NCBI GenBank assembly: GCA_903957365.1
Contig: CAJBPB010000214.1
Coordinates: forward strand, 1 to 64,000
Length of the DNA: 64,000 nt
Direction of reading: 5' to 3'
Source of the DNA: an uncultured Bacteroidota bacterium
Lineage (GTDB): Bacteria > Bacteroidota > Bacteroidia > Bacteroidales > F082
The number at the start of each line of letters is the position of its first letter. Position 1 is the stretch's first letter. Below are positions 45,641 to 54,784 of the stretch, piece after piece. The position numbers and the translations under genes are program-made. The notes under the pieces are model-generated. The model saw nothing but the letters and a program-made list of their open reading frames with translations, did no database searches and had not been told where the DNA came from.

Positions 45641-46288
45641 ATGACTGGTAAAGTTAGGAATCGTATTCAAAAACCATTTGGACAAGGTGCTTTGCTTTTG
45701 CTGTCGGTTTCCTATATATTTATTATTCCGCTATTACCAGAACGATTCGCTTATTTTGCATATCTGGCAACACTCTCATTGATTTTTTATTCTTCAGCGC
45801 TAACGGTAGAAGTCGGTCGTAGAAAGTATTTGTTTCTGGCTGCGGCAACCATTTTTACAGAGCTTGCCTCACAGATTCTGAATTGGGATTTGCTCTTTTT
45901 TTTAACGCGTATTACCAGCAATGTGTTTTTAATTGTCATTGTATATAAATTTATCCTCCAGATCGCCAACCAGAAGGAAGTGAATCTTAAATCGATTCTG
46001 GAGGTGATAAACGGGTATTTTTTATTGGGAATTGTATATCTTACGATTGTGGTTTTTATCGCTCAGATACTACCCGGAGCATATAAAAGTGCTGGTACTG
46101 ATTCGCTGCAAGTTAATGATTATGTGTATTTTACTTTCATTACTCTTACTACGGTAGGTTATGGTGATGTTGTTCCGGTCTTGCCATTGACGAAAATGCT
46201 TTCAGTGGTTATTGCAGTAAGTGGACAGTTTTATGTAGCTGTTATTATTGCTATAATTGTCGGTAAGTTCAGCGCACAAAACAGATGA
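45641..46288 (+). CDS. Potassium-channel-like membrane protein
   Basis: 215 residues with about six hydrophobic segments. The last two (about 125-145 and 185-208) flank a pore loop with the selectivity filter TVGYGD at 171-176, the hallmark of potassium channels. There is no regulatory RCK domain. A -7-like TATATTTG at 45607-45614 precedes it, and an ORF start at 45641 follows. Voltage-sensor charges are not obvious. It stands alone. Confidence 0.85.
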   Translation: MTGKVRNRIQKPFGQGALLLLSVSYIFIIPLLPERFAYFAYLATLSLIFYSSALTVEVGRRKYLFLAAATIFTELASQILNWDLLFFLTRITSNVFLIVIVYKFILQIANQKEVNLKSILEVINGYFLLGIVYLTIVVFIAQILPGAYKSAGTDSLQVNDYVYFTFITLTTVGYGDVVPVLPLTKMLSVVIAVSGQFYVAVIIAIIVGKFSAQNR

Positions 46289-46391
46289 CGGGCTGCTTTA
46301 AACGTGAACCAAAGCACCAATACTTTAAGTTATCAAATTAACAGAAAACAGTTTTACATTTTGAATCCGGATCATTTCCTCTAAAAATCCC

Positions 46392-46399
46392 TACATTTG
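46392..46399 (+). promoter_or_regulatory. -7 element upstream of holB
   Basis: TACATTTG, an exact TAnnTTTG match, 29 bases before the holB ATG. The nearest TTTG upstream is 28 bases away, longer than usual. Confidence 0.35.
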
Positions 46400-46427
46400 A
46401 ACCGCGAAAGAAAAATCCCATCTGTAC

Positions 46428-47564
46428 ATGCAATTCTCAAATATTATTGGCCAGCAGGCAGTTAAGCACAGATTAATTCAAACGGTTCTCTCAAACAGGG
46501 TAAGTCACGCCCAGCTGTTTCTGGGGCCTGAGGGAAGTGGAAAACTTGCCCTTGCCCTGGCGTACGCACAATATATTAATTGTAAAAACCGACAGGAATC
46601 TGATAGCTGTGGTATCTGTCCTTCCTGTGTAAAGTTTTCGAAGCTTTCTCACCCGGATCTGCATTTTATTTTTCCTACGACTTCAAATAAAAAAGTAAAA
46701 AAAGATCCTGAATCGATTTTGTTTCTCGAAGAATGGCGGCGTTTTGTACTCGAAAAAAATGCCTATTTAACTGCAAATCAATGGTATGATTATCTTGGAG
46801 TTGAAAATAAGCAAGGAACTATTTACGCGCGTGATGCCAATGAAATCATCCGTAAGCTGCAATTTAAGGCTTTCGAAGCAGAATATAAAATAACCATCAT
46901 CTGGATGGTCGAAAAAATAAATCCGACAGCTGCCAATAAACTATTGAAATTGCTTGAGGAACCACCTGATAAGACTATTTTCATACTGATAGCTGAGGAA
47001 CAGGAACAGATATTGCCAACCGTTCGGTCGAGGGCCTATCTGGTGAAGATTCCGAAAATTACAGATAAAGATATGCTTCAGGCGCTGACTGAGAAGTTTC
47101 AATGCCGCGAGGCTGACGTCCGTGATACCATGCTGATAGCGCAGGGCAACTGGATTGACGCACTTTCTTTTTATGAAAATAAGGAGGAAGAAAAATACTA
47201 TTATCAGACTTTTCAGCAATGGATGCGGCTTTGTTTTAAGGTTGCCATGATCGAACTGTCCGATTTTTCAGCCAATATCGCTACCATTGGCCGTGAGAAG
47301 CAAAAAGCTTTTTTACAATATGGATTGCAGTTATTTCGCAATGGAATTTTGTTCAACAATCAGATAAGTCAACTGGTGCGCTTGCCGGGCGATGAATATG
47401 ATTTCCATGCCAAATTTGCTGCCTTTGTAAATAGCGGAAATGTGCTTCAAATGGTAAAACTGATGGAAGACAGTATTTTACATATCGAACGAAATGCAAA
47501 TCCTTCGATACTGTTCATGGATACCAGTTTGAAAATGGTAAAATTACTGAAGATAAAAGGTTGA
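46428..47564 (+). CDS. holB: DNA polymerase III subunit delta' (clamp-loader)
   Basis: 378 residues of the AAA+ clamp-loader family: GPEGSGKLALAL (Walker A-like), zinc-binding CGICPSC with a preceding Cys, and SRC-like motif replaced by VRSRAYLVKIP. The sensor region and C-terminal collar (FQQWMRLCFK onward) are typical of Bacteroidota delta'. It loads the sliding clamp with tau/gamma and delta. It begins a holB-ricT-gldH-PBP order that I recall as common in this phylum. Confidence 0.9.
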   Translation: MQFSNIIGQQAVKHRLIQTVLSNRVSHAQLFLGPEGSGKLALALAYAQYINCKNRQESDSCGICPSCVKFSKLSHPDLHFIFPTTSNKKVKKDPESILFLEEWRRFVLEKNAYLTANQWYDYLGVENKQGTIYARDANEIIRKLQFKAFEAEYKITIIWMVEKINPTAANKLLKLLEEPPDKTIFILIAEEQEQILPTVRSRAYLVKIPKITDKDMLQALTEKFQCREADVRDTMLIAQGNWIDALSFYENKEEEKYYYQTFQQWMRLCFKVAMIELSDFSANIATIGREKQKAFLQYGLQLFRNGILFNNQISQLVRLPGDEYDFHAKFAAFVNSGNVLQMVKLMEDSILHIERNANPSILFMDTSLKMVKLLKIKG

Positions 47565-47704
47565 TTTCTGCAATAGAATCATCAGTTTCTTTTTGTAAAT
47601 CAGATCTATTCCAAATGGAGAATCTAATTTTTGAGATTTTAAATTGCATATTGATTGAGATTTACGCAATTTGAACAAAGCAATCCGATTTGGCTATTTT
47701 GTTT

Positions 47705-47712
47705 TATCTTTG
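47705..47712 (+). promoter_or_regulatory. -7 element upstream of ricT
   Basis: TATCTTTG, a perfect TAnnTTTG, 20 bases before the ATG at 47732. An upstream ATG at 47690 would lie inside this promoter region, so the 47732 start is preferred. Confidence 0.4.
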
Positions 47713-47731
47713 CTCATTAAAATCAGAAATA

Positions 47732-48841
47732 ATGACCGACGACAAAGCAGAAAAAAGTTTAGCCTCTTTTCAGGCACGAGGCTGCAGTCGCGCACCCAAT
47801 ACATACGATTCGAACGATAAGGTTTTTGAACATCGCTGTTGCAAGCTCGATGAAAATAACTGGCTCAAGGGTTATAATAGTCCAAAACCGAAAGAAGAGC
47901 TTCAGATCGTGGAAGTTCGCTTCAAAAATGATCGGAAAGATTTTTACAGTTTCACAGGTGAAACAACACTCAACGAAGGCGATTTTGTTGCTGTTGAGGC
48001 GGCATCAGGACACGATATCGGCATTATAACGCTGGTTGGTGATATTGTTGCCGTTCAGATGAAACGTAAAAAAGTAAATCTGAAACCTGAAGAATTGAAA
48101 AAAGTATATCGTCAGGCCCGTGTGGCTGATGTGGAAAAATGGATGAGCGCAGTTGAACTTGAAGACAGCACACTTTACAAAACCAGGGAAATTTCTTACG
48201 ACCTGAAACTGGATATGAAACTGAATGATGTTGAATTTCAGGGAGATAAAACAAAGGCAATTTTTTATTACACAGCTGAAGACCGTGTCGATTTTCGTGA
48301 GTTAATCAAACGACTCGCTGAGGGTTTTCACATTCGCGTTGAGATGCGTCAGATCGGAATGCGTCAGGAAGCTGCTAAACTCGGGGGGATTGGTTCCTGT
48401 GGACGTGAGTTGTGTTGTGCTTCATGGATGGCCGAGTTTCAATCAGTAACTACTGGTGTAACACGCGTTCAGCAATTGTCACCTAATCCGCAAAAACTTG
48501 CCGGACAATGTGGAAAACTAAAGTGTTGTCTGAACTATGAATACCATGCTTATGCAGATGCTTTTCAGCATTTTCCGGATGAAAGGACTGTGCTTAAAAC
48601 AAAAAAGGGCGAAGCAGTATTCCAGAAAAGCGATGTTTTCAAAGGTCTGATGTGGTATGCATATACCAACGAGCGATCAAATTTGATGGCAATTCCAATC
48701 GAGAAGGTGAAAGAGATTTCTGAAGGAAACGCAAAAGGAATTATTCCCGAGAAACTTGAAGATTTTGCATTTATGAAAGAACAGCAAATCGAATACAGCG
48801 GAAATAACAATATGGAAGGCGAATTAAACCGATTCGATTAA
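47732..48841 (+). CDS. ricT: PSP1/RicT-type iron-sulfur regulatory protein
   Basis: 369 residues from the ATG at 47732 (MTDDKAEKSLASF). The PSP1 domain runs from about 65 to 290: VRFKNDRKDFY, then the cysteine-rich segments GIGSCGRELCCASW and GQCGKLKCCLNYEY typical of RicT. In Bacillus RicT forms an Fe-S complex that helps RNase Y mature RNAs. Here the partners RicA and RicF are not in the window. The N-terminus has extra cysteines (GCSRAPN, EHRCCKLDE). Confidence 0.88.
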   Translation: MTDDKAEKSLASFQARGCSRAPNTYDSNDKVFEHRCCKLDENNWLKGYNSPKPKEELQIVEVRFKNDRKDFYSFTGETTLNEGDFVAVEAASGHDIGIITLVGDIVAVQMKRKKVNLKPEELKKVYRQARVADVEKWMSAVELEDSTLYKTREISYDLKLDMKLNDVEFQGDKTKAIFYYTAEDRVDFRELIKRLAEGFHIRVEMRQIGMRQEAAKLGGIGSCGRELCCASWMAEFQSVTTGVTRVQQLSPNPQKLAGQCGKLKCCLNYEYHAYADAFQHFPDERTVLKTKKGEAVFQKSDVFKGLMWYAYTNERSNLMAIPIEKVKEISEGNAKGIIPEKLEDFAFMKEQQIEYSGNNNMEGELNRFD

Positions 48842-48863
48842 GTGCAAATCAGGAAGTTAACAA

Positions 48864-49349
48864 ATGAAAATGTTTAAATTCAATCACTTACTTATTTGGA
48901 TTGGTCTTGTAGTGTTGTCGTTCTCAGCAGTTTCATGTGGGAAAGCGCCTCTGTTTGACAATAATATGGCGATCAGGGATTCTGTTTGGAAAGCGGATGA
49001 GAATGTTCTGTTTGAAGTGAATGTAACAGATACAGCCAAAATTTACAAATTCTATGTCAACATCAGGCATACAGAAGCATATCGTTACAGCAATTTATAT
49101 GTCTTTTTGAATACACGGTTTCCAAACGGAAATATAACCCGCGACACTTTAGAGTGTTTGCTTGCAACACCTGAAGGAAAATGGCTTGGCAAGGGATTTG
49201 GAGAATTAAAGGATAACCAGATACTATTAAACTCCGCATTGCGTTTTCCTTTGAAAGGTAAATATATTTTTGAACTTGAGCAGGGAATGCGTGTCAAGGA
49301 ACTGAAAGATATTTCTGATATCGGAATCAGAATTGAAAGGGCATTTTAG
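48864..49349 (+). CDS. gldH: GldH-family lipoprotein
   Basis: 161 residues with a lipoprotein signal (lipidated Cys at 25 in AVSCGK) followed by the family pattern VWKADENVLFEVNVTDTAKIY and NIRHTEAYRYSNLYVFL. GldH is essential for gliding in Flavobacterium, but homologues occur in non-gliding Bacteroidota, so it is not proof of motility. The gene lies between ricT and the PBP gene with 20-bp gaps. Confidence 0.9.
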   Translation: MKMFKFNHLLIWIGLVVLSFSAVSCGKAPLFDNNMAIRDSVWKADENVLFEVNVTDTAKIYKFYVNIRHTEAYRYSNLYVFLNTRFPNGNITRDTLECLLATPEGKWLGKGFGELKDNQILLNSALRFPLKGKYIFELEQGMRVKELKDISDIGIRIERAF

Positions 49350-49369
49350 CTGGTTACATCACACTGATT

Positions 49370-51646
49370 ATGAGAACATCATCGAAAAAAAATACAGGTA
49401 TTTTGAAGTATGTCATTTGGCTTTGGTTGCTTTTTGTGCTGTTTCTGGGTGGTTTGGGTGTGTTTTTCTATGGAATAGCCAATGAATGGTTTGGCGAAAT
49501 GCCCTCATTCAGCGACCTTGAAAACCCGCAGACAAACCTGGCATCTGAAGTATATTCAGCTGATAAAGAACTACTTGGGGCTTATTATGTCGAGAACAGA
49601 TCAAACAGTCATTACAGTGACCTTGCGCCTGACCTGGTGAATGCCCTGCTTGCAATCGAAGACATTCGTTTTACTGAGCATTCAGGTATCGATCTCAAGG
49701 CTTTGTTTCGTGTTGCCTGGGGTGTGGTCACCGGAAATAATAAGGGTGGTGGTAGTACATTAACACAGCAATTGGCTAAAAACCTCTTCCCCCGTGGTCA
49801 GAATCTCTCTACAGCACAATTGATTGTGCGTAAATTTCAGGAATGGGTGACGGCAATAAAACTCGAGCACAATTATTCGAAACAGGAAATCATTGCCATG
49901 TACCTGAATACAGTTCCTTTCGGAAGTCATTCTTTTGGTATAAAATCGGCGGCACTCACTTTTTTTAACAAATCACCCGATTCGCTGTTACTTGAAGAAG
50001 CTGCACTGATGGCCGGTGTGGTGAATGCGCCAACCTGGTATAGTCCGGTGAGAAACCCTGAGAGGGCATTGAAAAGAAGGAATCTCGTACTGCGGCAAAT
50101 GTTGACTTATGGATTTATTAAACAGGATGTATATGAATCAGTAATTCAACGCCCGATTGATATGTCGAATTATGGTATCATGGATCACAATAGTGGCCAG
50201 GCAACCTATTTCCGTGAGTTTTTGCGAGGTGAATTACATAAATGGGCGGCAACTCATTTTAAGGCAGATGGCAAACCCTACGATATTTACAAGGATGGAT
50301 TAAAAATCTTCACAACCATCAACGCGAAAATGCAGCAATATGCTGAAGAAGCAATCCGTGAGCATTTGGGCGGAGAATTACAGCCTAGTTTTTATTCCCA
50401 CTGGAAACACCATTCTTATGCTCCATTTGTTTTTCCTGATCAGGACATCGCTGTGGAAGTGGATAAGATAATGACACAGGCCATGAAACGCTCCGATCGT
50501 TATCGATTCATGAAAAAAGCCGGAGCCACCAATGATGAAATTGCCCAGACTTTCAGGATGCCTATCCGTATGCGTGTTTTCTCGTGGAAAGGCACTCTTG
50601 ATACCATCATGACACCAATGGACTCAATTCGTTACTACAAATTCTTCCTCATGGCGAGTATGATGTCAGTCGAATCAAAAACTGGATTTGTAAGGGCTTA
50701 TGTAGGTGGTAATGATTACAGGTTTTTTCAGTATGACCATGTAACACAATCAAGAAGGCAGGTAGGTTCAACATTCAAACCTTTTTTATACACTTTAGCG
50801 ATGCAGGAAGGCGAATATACTCCTTGTTACAAAGTACCGAATATCAGCTATAGTGTACAATTATTCGATGGTACTTACTGGGAGCCAAAAAATTCTTCAG
50901 ATGAACGTTTAGGTGAAGAAGTTACGCTGAAATGGGCATTGGCAAACTCAAATAACTGGATTTCGGCTTACCTGATCAAAAGATTCTCGCCCGAATCGGT
51001 AATTCAGATGGCGCGTAAAATGGGCGTTACCTCACCCATTGATCCTGTTCCTGCCATCGCGCTTGGTACACCAGACCTGACTTTATATGAGATGGTTGGA
51101 GCTATGAATACCTTCGCAAATAAGGGTGTTTATATCAAACCGATTTTTGTGACTAAAATCGAAGACAAACATGGAAATATCATTGAACGGTTTGTTCCTG
51201 AAAAAAATGAGGCGCTGGATGAAATTACGGCTTACAAAATGATTGAATTGATGAAAGGCGTTGTGGAAGAAGGTACAGCAAGGCGGTTACAGTTCAAATA
51301 TGGACTTTCGAATGCGATCGCTGGTAAAACAGGAACCACACAAAACCAGAGTGATGGCTGGTTTATGGGAATCACACCTGATTTGGTTACAGGAGTCTGG
51401 GTTGGGGCCGAAGACAGGAGTGTGCATTTCAGAACCATTACTTTGGGACAGGGCGCCAATATGGCATTGCCTATTTTTGCACTCTATATGCAGAAAGTTT
51501 ATGCTGACCGCTCATTGAATATCAGTCAGGGAGAATTTGAAAAGCCTGATTCAGATATCTCTCTTGATTTTGATTGTGAACGATATGATAAATTGAACAG
51601 AGGCAGTGACAAAGCCAGAAACAAGGCAAATGAGGATGAGTTTTAA
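49370..51646 (+). CDS. mrcA: Class A penicillin-binding protein (PBP1A-like)
   Basis: 758 residues, a membrane anchor (about 13-38), a GT51 glycosyltransferase domain with the catalytic Glu in AIEDIRFTEHSG and GGGSTLTQQLAKN, and a transpeptidase domain with STFKP (nucleophile Ser), SNN-type SxN (ANSNNW) and KTGTT. It builds glycan strands and cross-links them in the periplasm. Length is usual for PBP1A. The C-terminus has a charged tail without extra domains. Confidence 0.95.
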   Translation: MRTSSKKNTGILKYVIWLWLLFVLFLGGLGVFFYGIANEWFGEMPSFSDLENPQTNLASEVYSADKELLGAYYVENRSNSHYSDLAPDLVNALLAIEDIRFTEHSGIDLKALFRVAWGVVTGNNKGGGSTLTQQLAKNLFPRGQNLSTAQLIVRKFQEWVTAIKLEHNYSKQEIIAMYLNTVPFGSHSFGIKSAALTFFNKSPDSLLLEEAALMAGVVNAPTWYSPVRNPERALKRRNLVLRQMLTYGFIKQDVYESVIQRPIDMSNYGIMDHNSGQATYFREFLRGELHKWAATHFKADGKPYDIYKDGLKIFTTINAKMQQYAEEAIREHLGGELQPSFYSHWKHHSYAPFVFPDQDIAVEVDKIMTQAMKRSDRYRFMKKAGATNDEIAQTFRMPIRMRVFSWKGTLDTIMTPMDSIRYYKFFLMASMMSVESKTGFVRAYVGGNDYRFFQYDHVTQSRRQVGSTFKPFLYTLAMQEGEYTPCYKVPNISYSVQLFDGTYWEPKNSSDERLGEEVTLKWALANSNNWISAYLIKRFSPESVIQMARKMGVTSPIDPVPAIALGTPDLTLYEMVGAMNTFANKGVYIKPIFVTKIEDKHGNIIERFVPEKNEALDEITAYKMIELMKGVVEEGTARRLQFKYGLSNAIAGKTGTTQNQSDGWFMGITPDLVTGVWVGAEDRSVHFRTITLGQGANMALPIFALYMQKVYADRSLNISQGEFEKPDSDISLDFDCERYDKLNRGSDKARNKANEDEF

Positions 51647-51658
51647 TCAAGATTCGTT

Positions 51659-53176
51659 TCAATCGTTTTGATAGTTTTTGAGATCGTAAATACGGATTCC
51701 ATCTTTTTGACCTTTCAATTTTCCTTTAAATCGTTTATTAATAAATTGATTATCTGTTAGTAAAAGATAATCTGCTCCTTGGTTTATATAGCGGGAAATA
51801 GCTTCTAAACTTGCTTCTGACGTGTCTTTCACATTCCAACCTTGTCGATTGATGAAATACAATCCTCCATTCGGTGTTTGATCGGTTAGAATAATAAATT
51901 TTGCCTGTTGCGAAACTTCCAATGAATCTAGATAATCCCTTGTGTCTGTTAGTTTAAATCCGATTGAAGAAAAAATGTCATTTGAGTTCATATAACGCTG
52001 GTTAATTTTCTCTCTGGCATAATTCAAACTCAGAACGCAGATAGTGACGACCAAAAATTTAGTTATATAATTGTTAATCAATCGGGTATATTTATTTCTC
52101 AGAGCGATAAACGCGTTGATTACCAGAAAGATTATTGCCGGAATCATGGCGATAAAGTAATAATCGTGGTCTTTAAACTGAGCAAAAAACAACAAAAAGT
52201 AAGAAAGTGTACCAATAAATAAAACAGATGAAGTAAGTAATAAAAATCTATTTGATTGTTTTACAAAAAGGATGCCTGCAATGATGACCAGAAAATAAAA
52301 ATGAAAGGTAGTCTGATAATAATATTTTGAATACCAGTAATTTATAATATAATCCCAGACTTTTAAGATTTGATCATTGCTTAAATTCCAGATTGGGGCA
52401 GCCTGATTTAAAAAATATGTATCGTGATTAATCTTGTTATAATAAATCGTATATATATTCCAGCCAAGAATAATTGAAAATGAGGTAAGAAAAAGAAAAA
52501 TTGAACTTTTGTTCACCCGGATTTTTTCATTGTTACCAGCTTTATTCGTTAGATAAAACACAGTGATGGAAATAATGGCTGTAAAAGGATTGATAAAGTA
52601 AGTGACTTTGATTAATGAAGCTAAAGTGAAAAATAAAAAGCCAAAGAATAAATATTTCTTTACAGGCTTGGAATTTATATATTTAAAATAGAGAAACCAA
52701 CCTATCATAGTGAACCCAAATGCACTTGCATCGGGCAGAAAATTAATGGTGTAATGGAGTAATACCGTTGATGAAATGAATAAAAAGCTAAAAGCAAGGG
52801 CAAATACCAAATCCTGAAGCAGGAGGTAGAGAAGTTTAAAAAGGTAGAAGAAACCAATTGAAGAGACCAGAACTGTCAGCAATCGCAATATGAATTCGTG
52901 TTCACCGAAAATCGAATAAAGGATAGCAGTGATATAGTAAAGAATCGGAAATTCACAAGCCGCTTTTCCTTCAATACTTTGTAAATTAAATACTTGTGGC
53001 TCGAAAAACTGAAAACCATTATTAAAATAATTTGCAACAAAAGATAAGCTATCCGTTTGCCTGATAAAATGTATGCCTTGTGGTGATAAAAAAAGAATCG
53101 TTTGAAAATCAAGGATGAAGTACAATACGATCAATAGTGAGAAAAACAAATAATTACGATACTTCTTTAATTTCAT
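51659..53176 (-). CDS. GT-C-like multi-spanning membrane protein
   Basis: Start at 53176 (MKLKKYRNYLFFSL) gives 505 residues with about 11 membrane helices. The first extracytoplasmic loop carries RQTDSLSF with an Asp at the position where GT-C glycosyltransferases (ArnT/PMT family) have their catalytic acid, and a C-terminal soluble tail of about 120 residues. It may transfer a sugar from a polyprenyl carrier, but the identity is uncertain. The gene is more AT-rich than its neighbours and uses many Phe, Tyr, Ile, Asn codons, which may mark transfer. Confidence 0.6.
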   Translation of the reverse strand: MKLKKYRNYLFFSLLIVLYFILDFQTILFLSPQGIHFIRQTDSLSFVANYFNNGFQFFEPQVFNLQSIEGKAACEFPILYYITAILYSIFGEHEFILRLLTVLVSSIGFFYLFKLLYLLLQDLVFALAFSFLFISSTVLLHYTINFLPDASAFGFTMIGWFLYFKYINSKPVKKYLFFGFLFFTLASLIKVTYFINPFTAIISITVFYLTNKAGNNEKIRVNKSSIFLFLTSFSIILGWNIYTIYYNKINHDTYFLNQAAPIWNLSNDQILKVWDYIINYWYSKYYYQTTFHFYFLVIIAGILFVKQSNRFLLLTSSVLFIGTLSYFLLFFAQFKDHDYYFIAMIPAIIFLVINAFIALRNKYTRLINNYITKFLVVTICVLSLNYAREKINQRYMNSNDIFSSIGFKLTDTRDYLDSLEVSQQAKFIILTDQTPNGGLYFINRQGWNVKDTSEASLEAISRYINQGADYLLLTDNQFINKRFKGKLKGQKDGIRIYDLKNYQND

Positions 53177-53434
53177 TGAAGCTAACTTAATGTAGAAAAT
53201 ATATTCACTTGTCGAGCCTTCTGTATCCAATTCATTTGTTGAAAGAAATAAGTATCAATTTTACTCAACCTTTTTTCTCAACGATAAATAAAGGCTTTTT
53301 CCAGATAGCGGAATTATTCTTTCCGAAACATGTATTTCGCCCCAAATGCGAAGAGTCAGGTCTTCAGGAGGACAAAATAACGGAAAATACGTGAGTAATA
53401 AGTGATCAATTTGGCCAATGATCTCGGTTTTTTT

Positions 53435-53599
53435 ATGAGAAAATGCTGGTTTTGTGATGATCATCCGATTTCAAAAGTCTCTTTATTAATACAAAAATTG
53501 TATTGTCTGACACAAGCAAAATTAACTTATTGTTTCAGATGTAAGGCGTTAAATTACGAGCGAACTATTATTTGTTTGGACTGCACTGAATTACAGTAA
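53435..53599 (+). CDS. Putative small zinc-ribbon protein
   Basis: 54 residues from the ATG at 53435. Three CxxC pairs (Cys4/7, 33/36, 47/50) plus Cys24 and His10, consistent with a double zinc ribbon. Short basic helix between the first and second pairs. No known family recognised. It is convergent with the cold-shock gene. Too short to be sure it is translated. Confidence 0.4.
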   Translation: MRKCWFCDDHPISKVSLLIQKLYCLTQAKLTYCFRCKALNYERTIICLDCTELQ

Positions 53600-53639
53600 T
53601 GCGGTCAAAATTGCTTCAGGATAGGGGAAGGGCAAAAAA

Positions 53640-53665
53640 AAAGCCTTGAACGAGTTCAAGGCTTT
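53640..53665 (-). terminator. Terminator of the cold-shock gene
   Basis: AAAGCCTTGAA and TTCAAGGCTTT form an 11-bp perfect stem with a 4-base loop. On the minus strand it is followed by a U tract. It lies 24 bases after the cold-shock stop codon. Confidence 0.9.
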
Positions 53666-53688
53666 CTGATGTCAATAAGCAAAATTTA

Positions 53689-53880
53689 TTAAGCTTTTCT
53701 AACATTTACGGCATTAAGTCCTTTACGACCATCCTGCAGCTCGAAAGTTACAACATCGTTTTCTTTGATTTGATCGATCAAGCCGTTGGCGTGTACGAAA
53801 TACTCTTTGGTTGATTCTGCGTCTTTAATGAATCCAAAACCTTTGGAATTATTAAAGAATTTTACGGTACCTTTGTTCAT
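53689..53880 (-). CDS. Cold-shock domain protein (CspA family)
   Basis: 63 residues, with RNP1 KGFGFI and RNP2-like YFVHA, the standard nucleic-acid-binding face of cold-shock proteins. RNA chaperone. A -7 element TATCTTTG lies at 53909-53916, which leaves only about 20 bases of 5' leader, so the long thermosensor leader of cspA is not present. Confidence 0.97.
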   Translation of the reverse strand: MNKGTVKFFNNSKGFGFIKDAESTKEYFVHANGLIDQIKENDVVTFELQDGRKGLNAVNVRKA

Positions 53881-53908
53881 TGTGTTAATTTGTTAAAAAT
53901 ATATTGCG

Positions 53909-53916
53909 CAAAGATA
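53909..53916 (-). promoter_or_regulatory. -7 element of the cold-shock gene
   Basis: TATCTTTG on the minus strand, a perfect TAnnTTTG match. No -33 TTTG at usual spacing. Start would be near 53902. Confidence 0.45.
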
Positions 53917-54168
53917 ATAACAATTTGTTAATGATACACTTAAATATTATTTTTGTTTTTCTTTCCTCAGTTAAATCTGCCTGAATTTAAAGTAAAATAA
54001 TCATTCAAAATTATAAATATTTGATATATAGTTATTTATAAAATTTGTTCCCTTGTATTCTCTTGTAAAATAATTTCAAAAAAAATTTAATACCCACTTT
54101 TTATTTTGTTCAATCTTGCAATTTATCACTAAGTTATTAACAATTTGCACGCATTTCTGTGGTTTTTT

Positions 54169-54600
54169 TTAATCCCAGACGAATTTCCAAGAATCATCTG
54201 ATTGCTTTTTCCAAACCGTGTGAAAAACCCCTGTTTTAGTTACGTTATTACCATTTTCGTCAGGTGAGGTATATGTAAATGTTCCGTAAGTATAGGCGAG
54301 ATCGGATGATGAAGCTATTTCAACAAATTCAGGAGTCCAGTTCAGACGCGCATTGGTAAGATCCTGTGATTCAAAATATGTTCTGATAGCGGTTTTGCCT
54401 TTGATTAAAATACCGTTTCGCAGTAAAACCGCGTTTTCGTCAGCATAATATATGAATGCCTCAGCTATCCCTGATCTGGCTGCCATTGAAGCAAAAGCCT
54501 TTTCTGTGTCAATAACTTCTTGTTTTATCATTTCCTGTTGGTTTGAATTGTTTTGGCAACCACTTGCTAAACAGAGTATTATTAATGATATGATGAACAT
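54169..54600 (-). CDS. DUF4440 / SnoaL-like lipoprotein
   Basis: 143 residues with a lipoprotein signal (lipidated Cys at 15 in LASGCQ). The rest is an NTF2-like fold: AFASMAARSGIAEAFIYYADENAVLLRNG, then a YTYGTFTYTS strand pair and an end W-K-F-V-W-D, as in DUF4440. The catalytic role of such proteins varies widely. No partner gene is adjacent. Confidence 0.8.
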   Translation of the reverse strand: MFIISLIILCLASGCQNNSNQQEMIKQEVIDTEKAFASMAARSGIAEAFIYYADENAVLLRNGILIKGKTAIRTYFESQDLTNARLNWTPEFVEIASSSDLAYTYGTFTYTSPDENGNNVTKTGVFHTVWKKQSDDSWKFVWD

Positions 54601-54784
54601 TTTATTGTGAATTATTCAGATTTATTCCTCCGCAAATTTAGGAAGTAAATAAGAGGAATGTCTTACAAATCAGGAAGGCTGGATTTGTGTTACTTTTCGT
54701 CGTAAATTTGAAGCGGGATTGCAAAACAGATATTCTCGCAAATGCTTAAGAATCAGTCTTAAAGTAAAATTCAAGCCAAATACG

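Larger units (their letters stand above)
53231..53688. other. Intergenic region with a candidate small zinc protein and the csp terminator
   Basis: 458 bp between the GT-C-like gene and the cold-shock gene. Apart from the small zinc-ribbon candidate (53435-53599) and the terminator at 53640-53665, I see no RNA gene or repeat. A frame at 53209-53394 has no recognisable feature. Confidence 0.6.

Noticed and set aside
48864-49349. GldH taken as proof of gliding motility
   Set aside because: GldH homologues occur in non-gliding Bacteroidota, so the gene alone is not diagnostic.
53209-53394. 61-residue plus-strand frame near the GT-C-like gene start
   Set aside because: It overlaps the 5' end of the leftward frame and has no motif or promoter.
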